Shown: positions 38,330 to 50,058 of the stretch, piece after piece
Layout: the number at the start of each line of letters is the position of its first letter
Numbering within the stretch: the stretch's first letter is position 1
Source: Halichoerus grypus
Lineage: Eukaryota > Chordata > Mammalia > Carnivora > Phocidae
Length of the DNA: 64,000 nt
Assembly (NCBI RefSeq): GCF_964656455.1
Contig: NC_135718.1
Location: forward strand, 19,046,449-19,110,448
Reading direction: 5' to 3'
The notes under the pieces: model-generated
The model's input: only the letters and a program-made list of their open reading frames with translations
Told to the model about the DNA's origin: nothing
Databases searched by the model: none
Position numbers and translations under genes: made by a program

Positions 38330-38640
38330 GAAAGATCTAGAAAGATATCGTCACTAGTCATTAGAAGAAATTTAAAAATACAATGAGAAATAATGTTATA
38401 TCTATCAAATTGATGAAAATATAAAACAGTGCTGGTAAGGATACAGAGAAACGGACATCTCATGGACAGCTGGTGGGCATATGATTCAAGTAAAGCTTTT
38501 ACAAAATGTGGCTTCTTCATAATATAATTTGGAAGTTTTTGTTTGTTAGAAGAAATTTTGTAAATGTATATGAGAGCTACATTTACAGAAGGTTACAAAA
38601 ATATATCCCAAACTGTTCATCTAAGTGCTTATCCCTCAGG
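38330..38640 (+). mobile_element. Old L1 ORF2 fragment
   Basis: tcactagtcattagaagaaat ... gctggtaaggatacagagaaac is L1 ORF2-like. Confidence 0.5.
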
Positions 38641-38673
38641 AAAAGACATGGGAGTTGGGAGTGATGTAAGGAA

Positions 38674-38702
38674 TGGGGGTGGGGGAGGGGAGGGAGGGAG
38701 GG
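38674..38702 (+). repeat. G-run cluster, possible quadruplex
   Basis: The runs GGGGG, GGGGG, GGGG, GGG and GGG are separated by single bases. The SHOC2 transcript would carry the C-rich strand. Confidence 0.6.
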
Positions 38703-39194
38703 AATATCAGGGAATAAGGTAAAGTAAATGGATATTGAAACCAAATCATAAAGGGCAATGGATAGTGAGCTAAGAGTTTGGACTCTGCCACAGATTCTTC
38801 ATCTAGATCTTCTATGGAAGACACTGATGAACAGATAGGTATTCTGGGCCTGACTGACCTGGTAAGGAAGTTATGTGTCTGCATGTACCTCAGTTTGCCA
38901 GTACTGAAGGAAGACAGATATGTCTTCAAGCCCTCAGCTAAATCCTTTCCCAAAAAGCAGATCTCCATTCGCTCTGCTTTTACCTGCCCAGTTCCTAATG
39001 GTACAAGAACAGGTTGAGAGTTTATAAACTACTATCACATGATAACACTTGATTTCCAAAATAACCCTGTGAAGTACGTAACCAAAGTAGTATTCTTCCC
39101 ATTAATAGATAAGTTAACCAAGATTTATGGAAGTTAAATTATTTGCCCAATAGTATGGTGTGAATCTGACAATAACATCACGAGCAGCAACAGA
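38703..39194. other. Intron 1 segment, unclear
   Basis: A plus-strand frame of 79 codons at 38778-39017 resembles no protein I know. gagtttggactctgcc and gtacctcagtttgcc hint at a rearranged MIR. Confidence 0.35.
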
Positions 39195-39425
39195 TAATAT
39201 TTTCTGAGTATTTATTATATGCCAGGCACTGTGCTAGGTGCTTTCAGCTGTTACTTCATTAAGCTCTTGCAACAATTCTGAGGCAATTTAATCCCCATTT
39301 ATAGATAAGGAAACAGAGGCTCAAGAGCAATCAAGTGACTTGTTAAAGATTACACAGACCATAAAGCAAAGTCATGAGACTAACATAGTTCTGATTCCAA
39401 AACCCATGTCTGTACTATTTCAGAA
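39195..39425 (-). repeat. MIR element, antisense
   Basis: tatgccaggcactgtgctagg, ccccatttatagataagg and ggaaacagaggctcaag follow MIR in reverse complement. One of the better kept MIRs here. Confidence 0.75.
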
Positions 39426-39971
39426 TACATTAAATAAGTATAAATAATGATGTAAATAACCAGGATTTGACACATGAACCAAGGAAAATTTTTGACAGAA
39501 CAAGATTTGAAAAGATATTATTGCTTTCTACAGTTTGAGGAAATGTTGGCTAAAAAGACCAACAAAATACAGAAAATCTAAATATCTTTAAAAAATTATC
39601 TCCCTCTCATCTAAGACCTAATTCTATAGGCCACACTAGTACTTTATGGAACATTCCGGCACTTAAAAGATAAATTTCTTCCAATAATATGTTATATGTC
39701 TTAATGCATAATTCACATAACCTTGAGTTCAATTATTTTCTACTGAGTTGCATCTTCTTGAAAAGTATGACAAAAAGAATGTATTTTATAATTTAAACAG
39801 TATGTCAGAGCTTAATTTTATAATCATTTAGGTCCACTTTTCCATTAATAGAATATATAAATAATTGTTTCCATAACTGACCACTAGGAAGTGATGATGC
39901 AGCTCAATTTAGAAGAGAACCTGACTCATGCATCCTTGACCCATGCACCAATTATTAAAAACTAGTACTAA

Positions 39972-40175
39972 GCGGTACCTGGGTGGCTCGGTTGGTTGAG
40001 CGACCAACACTTGGTTTTGGCTCAGGTCATGATCTCATGGGTCACAAGACTGAGCCCCAAGACATACTCCATGCTCAGCAGGGAGTCTGCTTGAAGAGTC
40101 TCTTCCTCTGCCCCTCCCCTCACTCACACATGCCTGCACACTCTCTAAAATAAGTAGATCTTAAAAAAAAAAAAA
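39972..40175 (+). mobile_element. Can-SINE
   Basis: Head gcggtacctgggtggctcgg. Flanked by aaaactagtacta and aaaacgagtacta. Confidence 0.92.
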
Positions 40176-40574
40176 AAACGAGTACTACCTAGTCTTTATT
40201 AGTAATATTAAGAGTACATGCTTATTTTAAAACTATTTTTCTCTTAACTAAAAGAAAGAGAATAATTCAGTATGTGAAGGGAGACACAGATGTCCAGAAA
40301 CTTCCTTGGGAAGTATTAAATTATATTTATAGTAAATATGACCCATCTTATAACTTAACTCAAACTCTACCCTCAATTTTCATGTTAAATGGATCTATCT
40401 CCTTCCTAATTTCTATCTCAAAAGGAATGTGATTAAAAGTAATATACTGAAAAGAAAACGCAGTAAAAAAAAGACCAAAAGATCTGGAGCTGTACAGTTT
40501 GGATTCCAAATTCCTTGACAAACTGCAATGTGACCCTCTGAGCATAACTATACTTAAAGGCCTCAGTTTTTTTT

Positions 40575-40783
40575 ATTTTTTATTAACTCTTTTTCTTAAA
40601 GATTTTTAAAAAGATTTTATTTATTTGAGAGACAGAGAGGGTTGAGGGGGGAGCAGAGGGAAAAGGTCAAACAGACTCTGGCCAAGGGTGAAGCCCGATG
40701 TAGGGGTCAATCCCATGACCCCGAGATCATGACGTGAGACAAAACCAAGAGTCAGACATTCAACTGAGCCACCCAGGTGGCGC
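40575..40783 (-). mobile_element. Can-SINE
   Basis: Long T-rich start and end gagccacccaggtggcgc. Flanked by aaaggcctcagtttttt and aaaggcctcaatttttt. Confidence 0.9.
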
Positions 40784-41490
40784 AAAGGCCTCAATTTTTT
40801 ATCTGAAAAATGAGTTTAAGGGGCTACATGATCTCATAGGTGCCTTAAGGCTCTAAAACTCCTACTGCTAAGTGTTAGCAGAAGGTAGTTCTAAGGACCA
40901 ATATTGGGTCTTCAACACATAGTAGGTACTTGAGAAGTACTTTCAGACTGGAAGAACAATTCTAACAAAACGTCCAGGTCAAAAAACAAACACTTAGAAT
41001 TATAGTAAAGATACTATCATAATTGTGTTGGGTATGTTCACAAACTGGGACAGTAGTTACCATTTATCCATATTTAAACAGATATTTTGGAATACCCTAA
41101 TATGTTTACCTGAAAATAGTCTGTAATACATTCTTGGCATTTCCCGAAATGTATTTCTACAACATCTACTTCCATGGTTAAACAGGTTTATAGTTAGGAT
41201 GAGATGTTTTTCAAACATAACTATACTGTGTCTTTATAGCAGAAATTCTCCTCTTCTGATATAATAATGAACTCTGTGATGGAGAATAGAATATACAAGA
41301 TTTCCCAATACATTTGGATCAAAAAACCTTTTCTAAGGAATATCTATAAAATCTCAGAGTTTCAAGTGCCCTAAGTGCAAATATTTAGTAATAAATATAG
41401 GTCAGCATGAGAGAAATTAGAACACTGATAGAATTTTACAAAACTTTAATTTGAAATTTTAAAAAAACATTGGAGTAATCAATAATTGGA
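40784..41490. other. Intron 1 segment, nothing recognised
   Basis: AT-rich intron DNA. Confidence 0.4.
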
Positions 41491-41496
41491 GTAACA

Positions 41497-41716
41497 GGGG
41501 CTCCTGGATGGCTCAGTCAGTTAAACGTCTGCCTTCGGCTCAGGTCGTGATCCCAGGGTCCTGGGATTGAGTCCCACATTGGGCTCCCTGCTCAGCGGGA
41601 AGCCTGCTTCTCCCTCTCTCTCTCTCTGCCGCTCCCCCTGCTTGTGCTCCCTTGCTCGGTCTTTCATTCTCTCTCTAATAAATAAAATCTTTAAAAAAAA
41701 CAAAATTTATTAAAAA
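41497..41716 (+). mobile_element. Can-SINE
   Basis: Head ggggctcctggatggctcag. Flanked by aataattggagtaaca and aataactggaataaca. Confidence 0.92.
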
Positions 41717-42141
41717 AATAACTGGAATAACAAAGACTTAACACTGAAATCTATTCCAATAATCCAGCAGGCATTAAAATTTTGTGAGGCTATTGGAATG
41801 TATTTGTATTTGAGGCTAAGAAAGTAATATATTCCATCACACAGAAGGAATGGGATGGAAAAAATAATTCGTTTCTCTGAGCAGTCACCCTGCTCTTGCT
41901 AATGGACAAAGGATAGGTAAAACAGAACTAGGTCAAATTAATACAAGATTATGTTCAAATCAGAAAAGAAGAAAGCTTGTCCCCCAGCTACCAAGATTTT
42001 TTTGAACATATTTCTTTTAATAGAGCCACTAAAAAAATAGACATTTCTCTTAAAAAAACAAGATGCCATTCAAAATACCAGATTATTCCAGAGCTAAAAC
42101 GTATTACACCAAAAGACTTAAAATTTTTTAAAAAAATCTAC

Positions 42142-42318
42142 GGGGGTGCCTGGGTGGTTCAGTCGTTAAGCGTCTGCCTTCGGCTCAGGTCATGGTCCCA
42201 GGGTCCTGGGATCGAGCCCCACATCGGGCTCCCCCTGCTTGTATTCCCTCTCTCGCTGTGTCTCTGTCAAATAAATAAATAAATAAAATCTTTTTAAAAA
42301 ATAAATAAATAAATAAAA
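42142..42318 (+). mobile_element. Can-SINE with internal deletion
   Basis: The body jumps from catcgggctcc to ccctgcttgtattccctc, losing the middle block present in neighbours. The tail is a long (AAAT)n. Confidence 0.9.
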
Positions 42319-42354
42319 CTCTACCATGTATATATAAAAAAAGTTCAATTTTTA

Positions 42355-42456
42355 AGGGTGCCTGGCTGGCTCAGTTGGTAGAGCATGCAACTCTTGATTT
42401 GAGGGCCGTAAGTTCAAGCCTCACACTGGGTGTACAGCTTACTTTAAAAAAAAAAA
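42355..42456 (+). mobile_element. Can-SINE, short type
   Basis: gcctggctggctcagttggt and gtaagttcaagcctcacac, with no CT-rich body. Flanked by aaagttcaatttt and aaagttgattttc. Confidence 0.88.
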
Positions 42457-42633
42457 AAGTTGATTTTCAAATCCAACTGAAAAAGGAATCAACACCTAAA
42501 ATTAAAGAACTAATGAACACTCTAACTAGAGGCATTAGTTTTTAATTTCATTCTTGATGCTCTGTAATGTACAAGGCTTCATAAATACAAATTAAGTGAT
42601 ATAATCAAACTTGAATGTTACATTGTGATTTTT

Positions 42634-42856
42634 TATTTTTTTTATTTTTTATTTATTTATTTTTTTAAAGATCTTATTTATTTATTTGAGAGAGAGGATG
42701 AGAGGAGAGAGAGAGCACATGAGAGGGGGGAGGGTCAGAGGGAGAAGCAGACTCCCTGCTGAGCAGGGAGCCTGATGCGGGACTCGATCCCTGGACTCCA
42801 GGATCATGACCTGAGCTGAAGGCAGTTGCTCAACCAACTGAGCCACCCAGGCACCC
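42634..42856 (-). mobile_element. Can-SINE, young
   Basis: Ends gagccacccaggcaccc. The target acattgtgattttt is repeated at 42620 and 42857 without change. Confidence 0.94.
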
Positions 42857-42870
42857 ACATTGTGATTTTT

Positions 42871-43055
42871 TTAAAAGATTTTATTTATTTGACTGAGAGA
42901 GAGAGTACAAGCAGGGGGAGGGGTAGGCAGAGGGAGAAGGAGAAGCAGGCTCTCCACTGAGCAGAGAGCCCCAACATGGGGCTTGATCCCAGGCCTGTGG
43001 GATCATGACCTGAGCTGAAGGCAGACACTTAATGGACTCAGCCACTCAGGAGCCC
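42871..43055 (-). mobile_element. Can-SINE next to the previous one
   Basis: Ends gccactcaggagccc. It uses the same target word, tgtgattttttt, at 42860 and again at 43056. Two events hit one site. Confidence 0.92.
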
Positions 43056-43186
43056 TGTGATTTTTTTAATTAAAATATTTGATCGAAAAGAACTTCTATA
43101 AATGAACTGGTTTTGGCTTTCAGAAAACTACATCAGCATACATTTTATTCCTTATACTTATAAATGATCTTAATTCTGATAAAACT

Positions 43187-43620
43187 GGGCCTACAGCCTT
43201 TACAATTTCTGGTGAAAATGGCAATGTATAGATGGTGTAGCCACCTTCTCCTCTTGAAAAAAAAACTCAAAACAACTAGAACAATGAGAAACAGAAGCAA
43301 AATCTACATCTGCATCCCTAACCAAGAGACATCCCTAACCACATATATGAGAAAGGCTGCCATATGCAGTGAAGGTAGAGAGGGATGCTGGCAGATCTCA
43401 AGCAAGAGGGAGGTTTGCAGCTTCACATCTCAAAAGTATCACAGCTCAGTTCTCTAAAGTGTACATGGCATAGCCAGAAGGGTAAGCCCAACAACCCCTT
43501 GTCTGACACACGTGAAGGTTTCACAGACTTCATCTGACATTATTGACACAGGAGAGTCAGAACTGAACAAGAAAAGGGGTACATCTTTTCCTAAGCAAAA
43601 AATTATTGTACTTCAAAGCG
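43187..43620. other. Intron 1 segment, possible L1-related leader
   Basis: A 97-codon plus frame at 43164-43457 has no recognisable product. Confidence 0.3.
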
Positions 43621-43630
43621 AATTTTTGTG

Positions 43631-43770
43631 AGGCACCAGGCTGGCTTGGTCCATAGAGCATGCGACTTTTTTTTAGAACATGTGACTCTTGATCTCAGGG
43701 TTGTGATTTCAAGCCCAACAATGGGCGTAGAGATTACTTAAAAATAAATACATAAATAAATAATAGAATT
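43631..43770 (+). mobile_element. Can-SINE, short type with a small insertion
   Basis: agagcatgcgac is followed by a T run and a repeat of the words acatgtgac. It then continues as tcttgatctcagggttg and the usual tail. Confidence 0.82.
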
Positions 43771-44649
43771 CTTTGAGAACCTAGGCAACATCATTACTAC
43801 CCAAAAAAAATGGAGAGAAGGAAGGACTCAATGCTAAAAACAGTACAGCAATACCTATAAGAACTTCAAGGGGAAGAAAGTATGACTCGAGAATATATAT
43901 CCAGTCTAACAATACAGTTCAGCATAAAAGCAACAGTTAAATAGCATTGAATATGAAAGAACTCAAGGAATACCTTTCCTATGAACTGCTCTTGAAAATA
44001 CTAGTTGACAAAATTCAACTATCCAAAGGATAAAAAGAAAAACCACGAAAAAATGACAAGTTTTGAGCACAGAGTCCATTTATTTATTGGCCTTAGACTG
44101 GGGGGAAAAAAAGAAAGAAAAATTTATGGCTACAGAGTATAATGTAAATGTTACAACCCCCAAAAATGGAGAGGAAATGGACCGAGTTATGCTTACACCT
44201 TTATACCGCACTGCTTTATGCTGCTTTACACCTTTACATATACTTCAACTGTTACACCTTGATTTAGTTCTTAAAAGTTGAGGAAATGAGCTGTAATAAT
44301 AATGCTGTAATAAATATAGGCAAGCTAAATACACTCATTAAAAGTCTCAGGTTAGATCATAAAACAAAACATAACCGTACGAATAAAAGATCCATACTCC
44401 CCCTGCCCCAATTTGAAAGGATGAAAATGAAGCACAGGCAGACTCAAGTAACACAGGCATTACATCCACACAAAGATACTCACTGTAGCACTATTTGTAA
44501 CAGCAATATATTGAAACAATCTAAATGTCCATCAACAAGGGCCCTCTGTTATGGTTAGATAAATTAAGTTTATTCACTAATATACTACATAATTACTAAA
44601 AAAAAGAATGCTGCAACAACCAAGTACCAGTATGAAACAAGTGAGACAG

Positions 44650-44870
44650 CAAAGCATACTAGCTACTACTGGTAAAGGCTCTGCAGCCACTCTTGGGAGA
44701 ACCAAACCCTCCAGCTTCCCAACTTACTAACATGTTCAAGTTTCTGTGCCTCAGTTTCCTTCTCTGTATGAAGGGGATAATAATATTACCTGCCTCTCAA
44801 GGCTGTGATAAAGATTAACAATGAATACCAAAAAACGTGTTAGTACAGGACCTACAACATACAGAGGACT
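44650..44870 (+). repeat. MIR element
   Basis: tttctgtgcctcagtttcc, aaggggataataatattacc and ctgtgataaagattaa are MIR core text in sense direction. Confidence 0.75.
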
Positions 44871-45466
44871 GTTTAAGTATTAGATTTCTTATAGTTAAGA
44901 GAGAAAAATCTAGCTGCAGAACAGCATCATAAGCTACCATTTATGAAAAAAAAATCTATACCTATATATGTATAAAATATCTGTGGAAGTACACACAAAA
45001 CTGGTAGTGGTTTCCCAGTAAGGGAAACTAAGCAGAAGAGGTTGCAGAGTGAAAGATTTGCTTTACACTTCTGTATCTTTTAGATTTTGTACCATAAGCA
45101 TGTAATGACTAGATAAAAATTACTACTTAAATTTAAAAACTCTATAAAGAATTTAAGTTCACTGAACACAGTGCTACTTTTCTGGTTAGTTCCCCGACTA
45201 CTCTGCCTAAGGTACATTTACTCAGATCAGAGGTCATAAATTATACTCTCAGAGACAAATGTATTTCCCTAAAGCATCTACAAGAGTTCAGATGTGTAAT
45301 GTTACAATATAAAATACAAAAATTTATCTTTGGAGACAACACTACAAAGACATTTGCAAAAAAAGTGTTCACAGCAATGTGCATATACATAGCACAACAC
45401 TGGAAATAATCTACATGTACAACAATAGTCTCAATAAATTATAGTGCCACACAATAGAATATCATA

Positions 45467-45546
45467 TGAAAACAATGGATCGTGGATCACCACATCAAAA
45501 ACCAATGATGTATTGTATGGTGACTAACATAATAAAATAAAAAAAA
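45467..45546 (+). mobile_element. Very short young L1 3' end
   Basis: About 80 bp of L1 tail (gatgtattgtatggtgac) lies between exact copies of acaatagaatatcata at 45451-45466 and 45547-45562. Confidence 0.9.
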
Positions 45547-45841
45547 ACAATAGAATATCATACAGACATTTAAAATAATAGCATACATATATTGTATTAT
45601 ATATGTATAATTTATGTATATAATGTATATATAATGTATATAATGTATAATTTATGTATAAAACTGTCCATTTTGCGTTAAATGGTAAACAGTAAATTAT
45701 GGACTCTTTCCATACAAGAATGCAGATATACTTCATTTCTTTTCATTGCTATGACTTGTGCTGTAACTATACCATAATTTACTTAATCATTCTCATATCA
45801 ACTGACATTTTGTTTCTATTTGCCTTTTTTCATTTACTTTT

Positions 45842-46067
45842 TTTTTTTTAAAGATTTTATTTGAGAGAGAGCGTGCACGTGTGTGCACGCACTGGAGGGC
45901 GGAGGGGCAGAGGGGCAGAGAGAATCCAAGAAGACTCCATACTGAACGTGGAGCCCAACACAGGGCTCAACCCCATACACAGGGCTCAATCCCAGAACCC
46001 TGATACCATGACCTGAGCCAAAATCAAGAGTGGGTCACTTAACCAACGGAGCCACTCCGGCACCCCC
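45842..46067 (-). mobile_element. Can-SINE with a small internal duplication
   Basis: acacagggctcaaccccat is repeated in tandem as acacagggctcaatcccag. Exact flanking word ttcatttacttt on both sides. Confidence 0.9.
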
Positions 46068-46086
46068 CTTCATTTACTTTAAATTA

Positions 46087-46130
46087 AAAAAAATTATATA
46101 TATATATAAATTATATATATATATATAATT
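46087..46130. repeat. AT-palindromic microsatellite
   Basis: (TA)n runs in mirrored arrangement, aaaattatatata ... tatataatttt. It could form a cruciform or hairpin. Confidence 0.8.
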
Positions 46131-46407
46131 TTTTTAGCCAGTAAATAGTGTTTGTTGAGCATAAATCTTCACATATAGGAACTAATATTTCTGTAAGGCA
46201 GATTCCTGAAAGCAAAAGTATTTGGTCAAAACTAATATGCATTTTAATATTTATAGGTAATTCCAATTGGTCTCTTTGAAAGAGACTGCATCAATTTATA
46301 CTCTCCCAATCTTGCCATTATTTTCAATCTTTTTCATTTCCATCAACCTGATATATGAAAAATGATATATTTTAATCTACATTTCCTTGGTTAGTGAGGG
46401 CAAACAA

Positions 46408-46602
46408 TTTTTTTTTTTTTAAGATTTTTATTTATTTGAGAGAGAGAGTGAGCTAACATAAGCAGGGGAGGAGTAAAGGGAAAGGGAGAAGCAGATTCCC
46501 TGCTAAGCAGGGAGCTGCATGCGGGACTCAATCCAGGCACTCCAAGATCACGACCCCAGCAGAAAGCAGACACTCAACCGAATGGGCCACCCAGGTGCCC
46601 CC
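46408..46602 (-). mobile_element. Can-SINE
   Basis: T run and aagatttttatttatttg. Ends gccacccaggtgccccc. Confidence 0.92.
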
Positions 46603-46991
46603 AAATCTTTCCATTCTTCCACTGTTTGTAGTATTAACAAAACACAGACCATGGCTACTACATTTAACAAACATAGTTTTTTCATTTGCCAATATTTAAT
46701 AATTGTAAACTTCACTACAATCCAGACCTTTACTTCTCATTAAAAATTAAAAAAAAAAAAAATTGGAGCACCACTGGGTCAACATTTCTTAATACAAGAA
46801 ACAACTGGTACTGAATAGAAGCTGTGCCCCACAACTCAACCTTACTGTGGTCACTCATTTATGTTACCTGCCCATAGGAATTAAAGACCCCATTTCTGTG
46901 AGTTATTTGGTTATATACTAATTATCAGGATTCTTCATATGAAGGATACTAATACCTTTTCTTACATATTTATGTCATATATATTTCCTCT
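46603..46991. other. Intron 1 segment, partly old L1 antisense
   Basis: The text from 46870 on resembles reverse L1 ORF2. The rest is unrecognised. Confidence 0.35.
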
Positions 46992-47006
46992 CTGTGGATG
47001 GCTTTT

Positions 47007-47198
47007 TTTTTTTTTTAAAGATTTTATTTATTTGAGAGAGAGAGAATGAGAGACAGAGAGCATGAGAGGGAGGAGGGTCAGAGGGAGAAGCAGACTCCCC
47101 GCCAAGCAGGGAGCCCGATGCGGGACTCGATCCCGGGACTCCAGGATCATGACCTGAGCCAAAGGCAGTCGCTTAACCAACTGAGCCACCCAGGTGCC
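47007..47198 (-). mobile_element. Can-SINE, young
   Basis: Exact 15-bp duplication ctgtggatggctttt at 46992 and 47199. Nearly identical in body to the copy at 49857. Confidence 0.95.
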
Positions 47199-47213
47199 CT
47201 GTGGATGGCTTTT

Positions 47214-47740
47214 AACTTAATCATAGCATTCATAAATATATATAAAATCTGAAAAGTCTACAACACTCATCAAATGATAGCAATATTTATCCTTGGTAAG
47301 TATTAGGATGTTTTGTCACTTTTCTTTATCTCTATTATTTTTTTAAATGTATAAAGTAAGTATTGATTCCTTTTATAATCAGGGAGGGAAAAAAAGCTAT
47401 TTTCATTTGAAACAAAAAATTCTAACAGTGATAGTTTGGTTATGTTGACTTTTAAACTGACAAAGGATAAAGCGAATTAAAAATTTATTTTTAAAGAAAA
47501 CCTGAATGTGTAATACAAGAGGAGGTCAACGTAATAATCAAAGCCCATATGCATTAGTTCATGACAGCCCACGAAGAATATATCCAGCACTTCAGATCTG
47601 AATTATAACATCTTTACAAAAGATATTCAAAAGTGCATGGACTGGTCTGATTCACACTGAAGTTATAAACTAAGTTTCTGGATACTGACACTTCAGAAAA
47701 ACAGCTTTTTTTCTCCAGCTGTAAATATAAACACTGTATT
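47214..47740. other. Intron 1 segment, possible L1ME 3' tail at 47225-47400
   Basis: Weak similarity only. The rest is unrecognised. Confidence 0.3.
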
Positions 47741-47742
47741 TT

Positions 47743-47836
47743 CAGTGGCTCAGTTAAGGGTCCAACTCTTGATCGCAGCTCAGGTCTTGATCTCAGGGTC
47801 CCAAGTTCAAGCCCCATGTTGGGCTCCATACCCAAA
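47743..47836 (+). mobile_element. 5'-truncated Can-SINE
   Basis: Starts ggctcagttaagggtcc and ends ttgggctccatacccaaaa. Flanked by actgtattttca and actatattttca. Confidence 0.82.
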
Positions 47837-47844
47837 AAAACTAT

Positions 47845-48080
47845 ATTTTCATTCAGGTATTTTATTTAATACATACTAAGTGTTATGCACTGTGCAAGGT
47901 GCAAAGTATGCAATAATAAGGCACAGTACTTGCCTGTAAGCTTATAAACAAGTGGAAAAGGCAAGAACATAGTGTGGTAAGAGCTGCTGAAGCACAAAGA
48001 GAAGGAACTTAAACCAGTCTTGGAGGTTGGAGAAATTAGGCTCCTTAAAGAGATAACATCTTAGGAGAAATCAACTAAAA
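47845..48080 (-). repeat. L2-type repeat, antisense
   Basis: atactaagtgttatgcactgtgc and acagtacttgcctgtaagc are reverse L2 3' text. Confidence 0.55.
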
Positions 48081-48089
48081 AGGGTGGGA

Positions 48090-49010
48090 GCGAGTCCAGA
48101 ATCCTGCAGTCACCCTGACTCTTCTCTCTCCAATTCTCATATCCTAACAATCACCAACTCCTATCTATCCATCCTTCTAAAAGTTCTCCTGACTCTTCAA
48201 CTTTTCTTTATTCTCACTGCCACTACCCTGCTCCAGGGTATACTAAATTCTCTTAACAGCTTTGTAACTGGTCTCACCACATCAACCCCGCCATCCTTTT
48301 CCTAACCTAATCACTACTGTAATTACAGTAATCTTTCAAATACTCAAATCTAATCAGGTTACTGTCCAATTTAAAACACTTGGGAGAGAGTGGGTGGTCC
48401 CCCACAAACCTAGCCCTCAGGATAAAATCCAAAATTCTTACCAAGCCTTTCAAGACCTGGCCCCCACTTTTTTTTTTTTCTTTTTAAATATTTTATTTAT
48501 TTATTTGACAGTGTGGGTACAAGCTGGGGGAGCAGCAGAGGCAGAGGGAGAAGCAGGCTCCCCACTGAGCAAGGAGCCTGATGCGGGACTTGATCCCAGG
48601 ACACTGGGATCATGACCTGAGCTGAAGGCAGACAACCGACTGCGCCACCCAGGCGTCCCCCCCACTTACTTCTGCTACAACTCCAGTATTTCCCACCTTG
48701 CATTCAGGTCACATGAACTTCTTTCAGATCCTCTATCAGGTCCTGCTATCTCCTGTTGCCAAGACTCTACGCAAGTTATTTCCTCCTGTCAGAAACATAG
48801 GTTGAGCTCTTCACTGAGCTAACTCTCATGTATTCATTCTTCAGATCTCAGCTTAGAGGTTGGGAAGACTTTTGTGATCACTCAAAAGCCTTTCTGAATA
48901 CACCCTCCTAAGCTCGCTCCCACTTAAAACTGCCCCATCAGAATATTTATCACACTGTATAAGCGCCAGGTTAGCTATCTTGACTCCCTCATTTAAAGTA
49001 ATGGGAAAAT
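48090..49010 (+). repeat. L2 element, sense, split by a SINE
   Basis: ggataaaatccaaaattc, tcaagacctggcccc, ctcatgtattcattcttcag and tttatcacactgtataag are typical of the L2 3' region. Confidence 0.7.
48469..48659 (-). mobile_element. Can-SINE inside L2
   Basis: Ends gcgccacccaggcgtcccc. T run at 48469-48485. Confidence 0.92.
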
Positions 49011-49837
49011 AGGGACACTTTTGCCTTTTTCACAGTAGCATTCTAGTACTTAGAAACAATACCTAGTATACATAGCAGTTATATTTACTGAAATAATTAT
49101 AAGTATCTATTCCCTTGGTTTTATCTACCCTACTAGGCAGCAGGCACCTTACATAAAAAAGCAATTTTTACTCTACAATTTCAAAGATATTACGAACTTT
49201 TTATTAAGTACACAATAAGTGCTCAGTAAGCACTTGTTAAATGAAGACAGTCGAATAGACAAAACCCTCGTCCCATGCTTAGTTTCCCTAAATTCTACTT
49301 AAAATTAATTCTAAGTCACTCCGATTTTGATATAAACACCTAAAAATGACAAGATTTCAATTGTATTTTCCTTTGTTTATAAGTATCTGAAACACTCCTT
49401 ATTTTTGAAGTTTAAAGGACAAAAATAAACTATTCTCCCCTCCAAATCACATATCCATTTTTTTTGTAGTTAAAGAGTTAAAAAGGAATCTTGAAAACTG
49501 GAAGACCAAAGATCAAAAAAGCACCCAAAATTAACATGCCCAAAGGAATGTTATTATTCATACAAAAATGGAAAAAAATACATTCTTAAATAGCGTGAAT
49601 GAACCTGAGATAAGGGTAGTTTTCATGGAGGGTAAAGAAATAACTGAAAAAATAAAATGCTCTATACTACCCATGCTAATAAGAATTATGTCAAGAGTAT
49701 AGAATTATAGCACCTTCAAATTCATTCATTTAACTTTTTTCCCCTTTGGTGAGGAGGTAAGATGAATTGTTTGGACTGGAAGGGAGACATAGGACTAATT
49801 TATTTTACATAGTAGCGAATACGTAAGAGTTTTTAAA
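49011..49837. other. Intron 1 segment, nothing recognised
   Basis: AT-rich intron DNA. Confidence 0.4.
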
Positions 49838-49856
49838 GAAATCTACATTTCTTCTT

Positions 49857-50058
49857 TTTTTTTTTTTTTTTTTAAAGATTTTATTTATTTATTTGAGAGA
49901 GAGAATGAGAGACAGAGAGCATGAGAGGGAGGAGGGTCAGAGGGAGAAGCAGACTCCCTGCCGAGCAGGGAGCCCGATGCGGGACTCGATCCCGGGACTC
50001 CAGCATCATGACCTGAGCCGAAGGCAGTCGCTTAACCAACTGAGCCACCCAGGCGCCC
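49857..50058 (-). mobile_element. Can-SINE, one of the youngest here
   Basis: Exact 19-bp duplication gaaatctacatttcttctt at 49838 and 50059, and a 20-T run. Good candidate for presence/absence variation. Confidence 0.96.

Larger units (their letters stand above)
43780..45740 (+). mobile_element. Ancient L1ME/HAL1-like element, decayed
   Basis: ORF-region scraps (44100-44420) are joined to 3' text at 44450-45130 (tctaaatgtccatcaac, gattttgtaccataagcatg) and a further 3' copy at 45300-45740. A MIR at 44650 and a young L1 tail at 45467 interrupt it. Confidence 0.55.
45740..46410 (-). mobile_element. Old L1 ORF2 3' end, antisense
   Basis: Reverse L1 text, with gcatcaatttatactctccc and caacctgatatatgaaaaatg. 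Split by a SINE at 45842. Similar text resumes at 46870-47000. Confidence 0.6.

Noticed and set aside
38778..39017. 79-codon frame starting MDSATDSSSRSSMEDTDEQ
   Set aside because: No splice context or homology I can support. The surrounding text hints at a rearranged MIR.
45590..45660. Regularly spaced TATA-like words that might suggest promoters or a CRISPR-like array
   Set aside because: Simple AT-rich microsatellite (tataatgtat type) inside an old L1. No unique spacers, and this is a mammalian genome.
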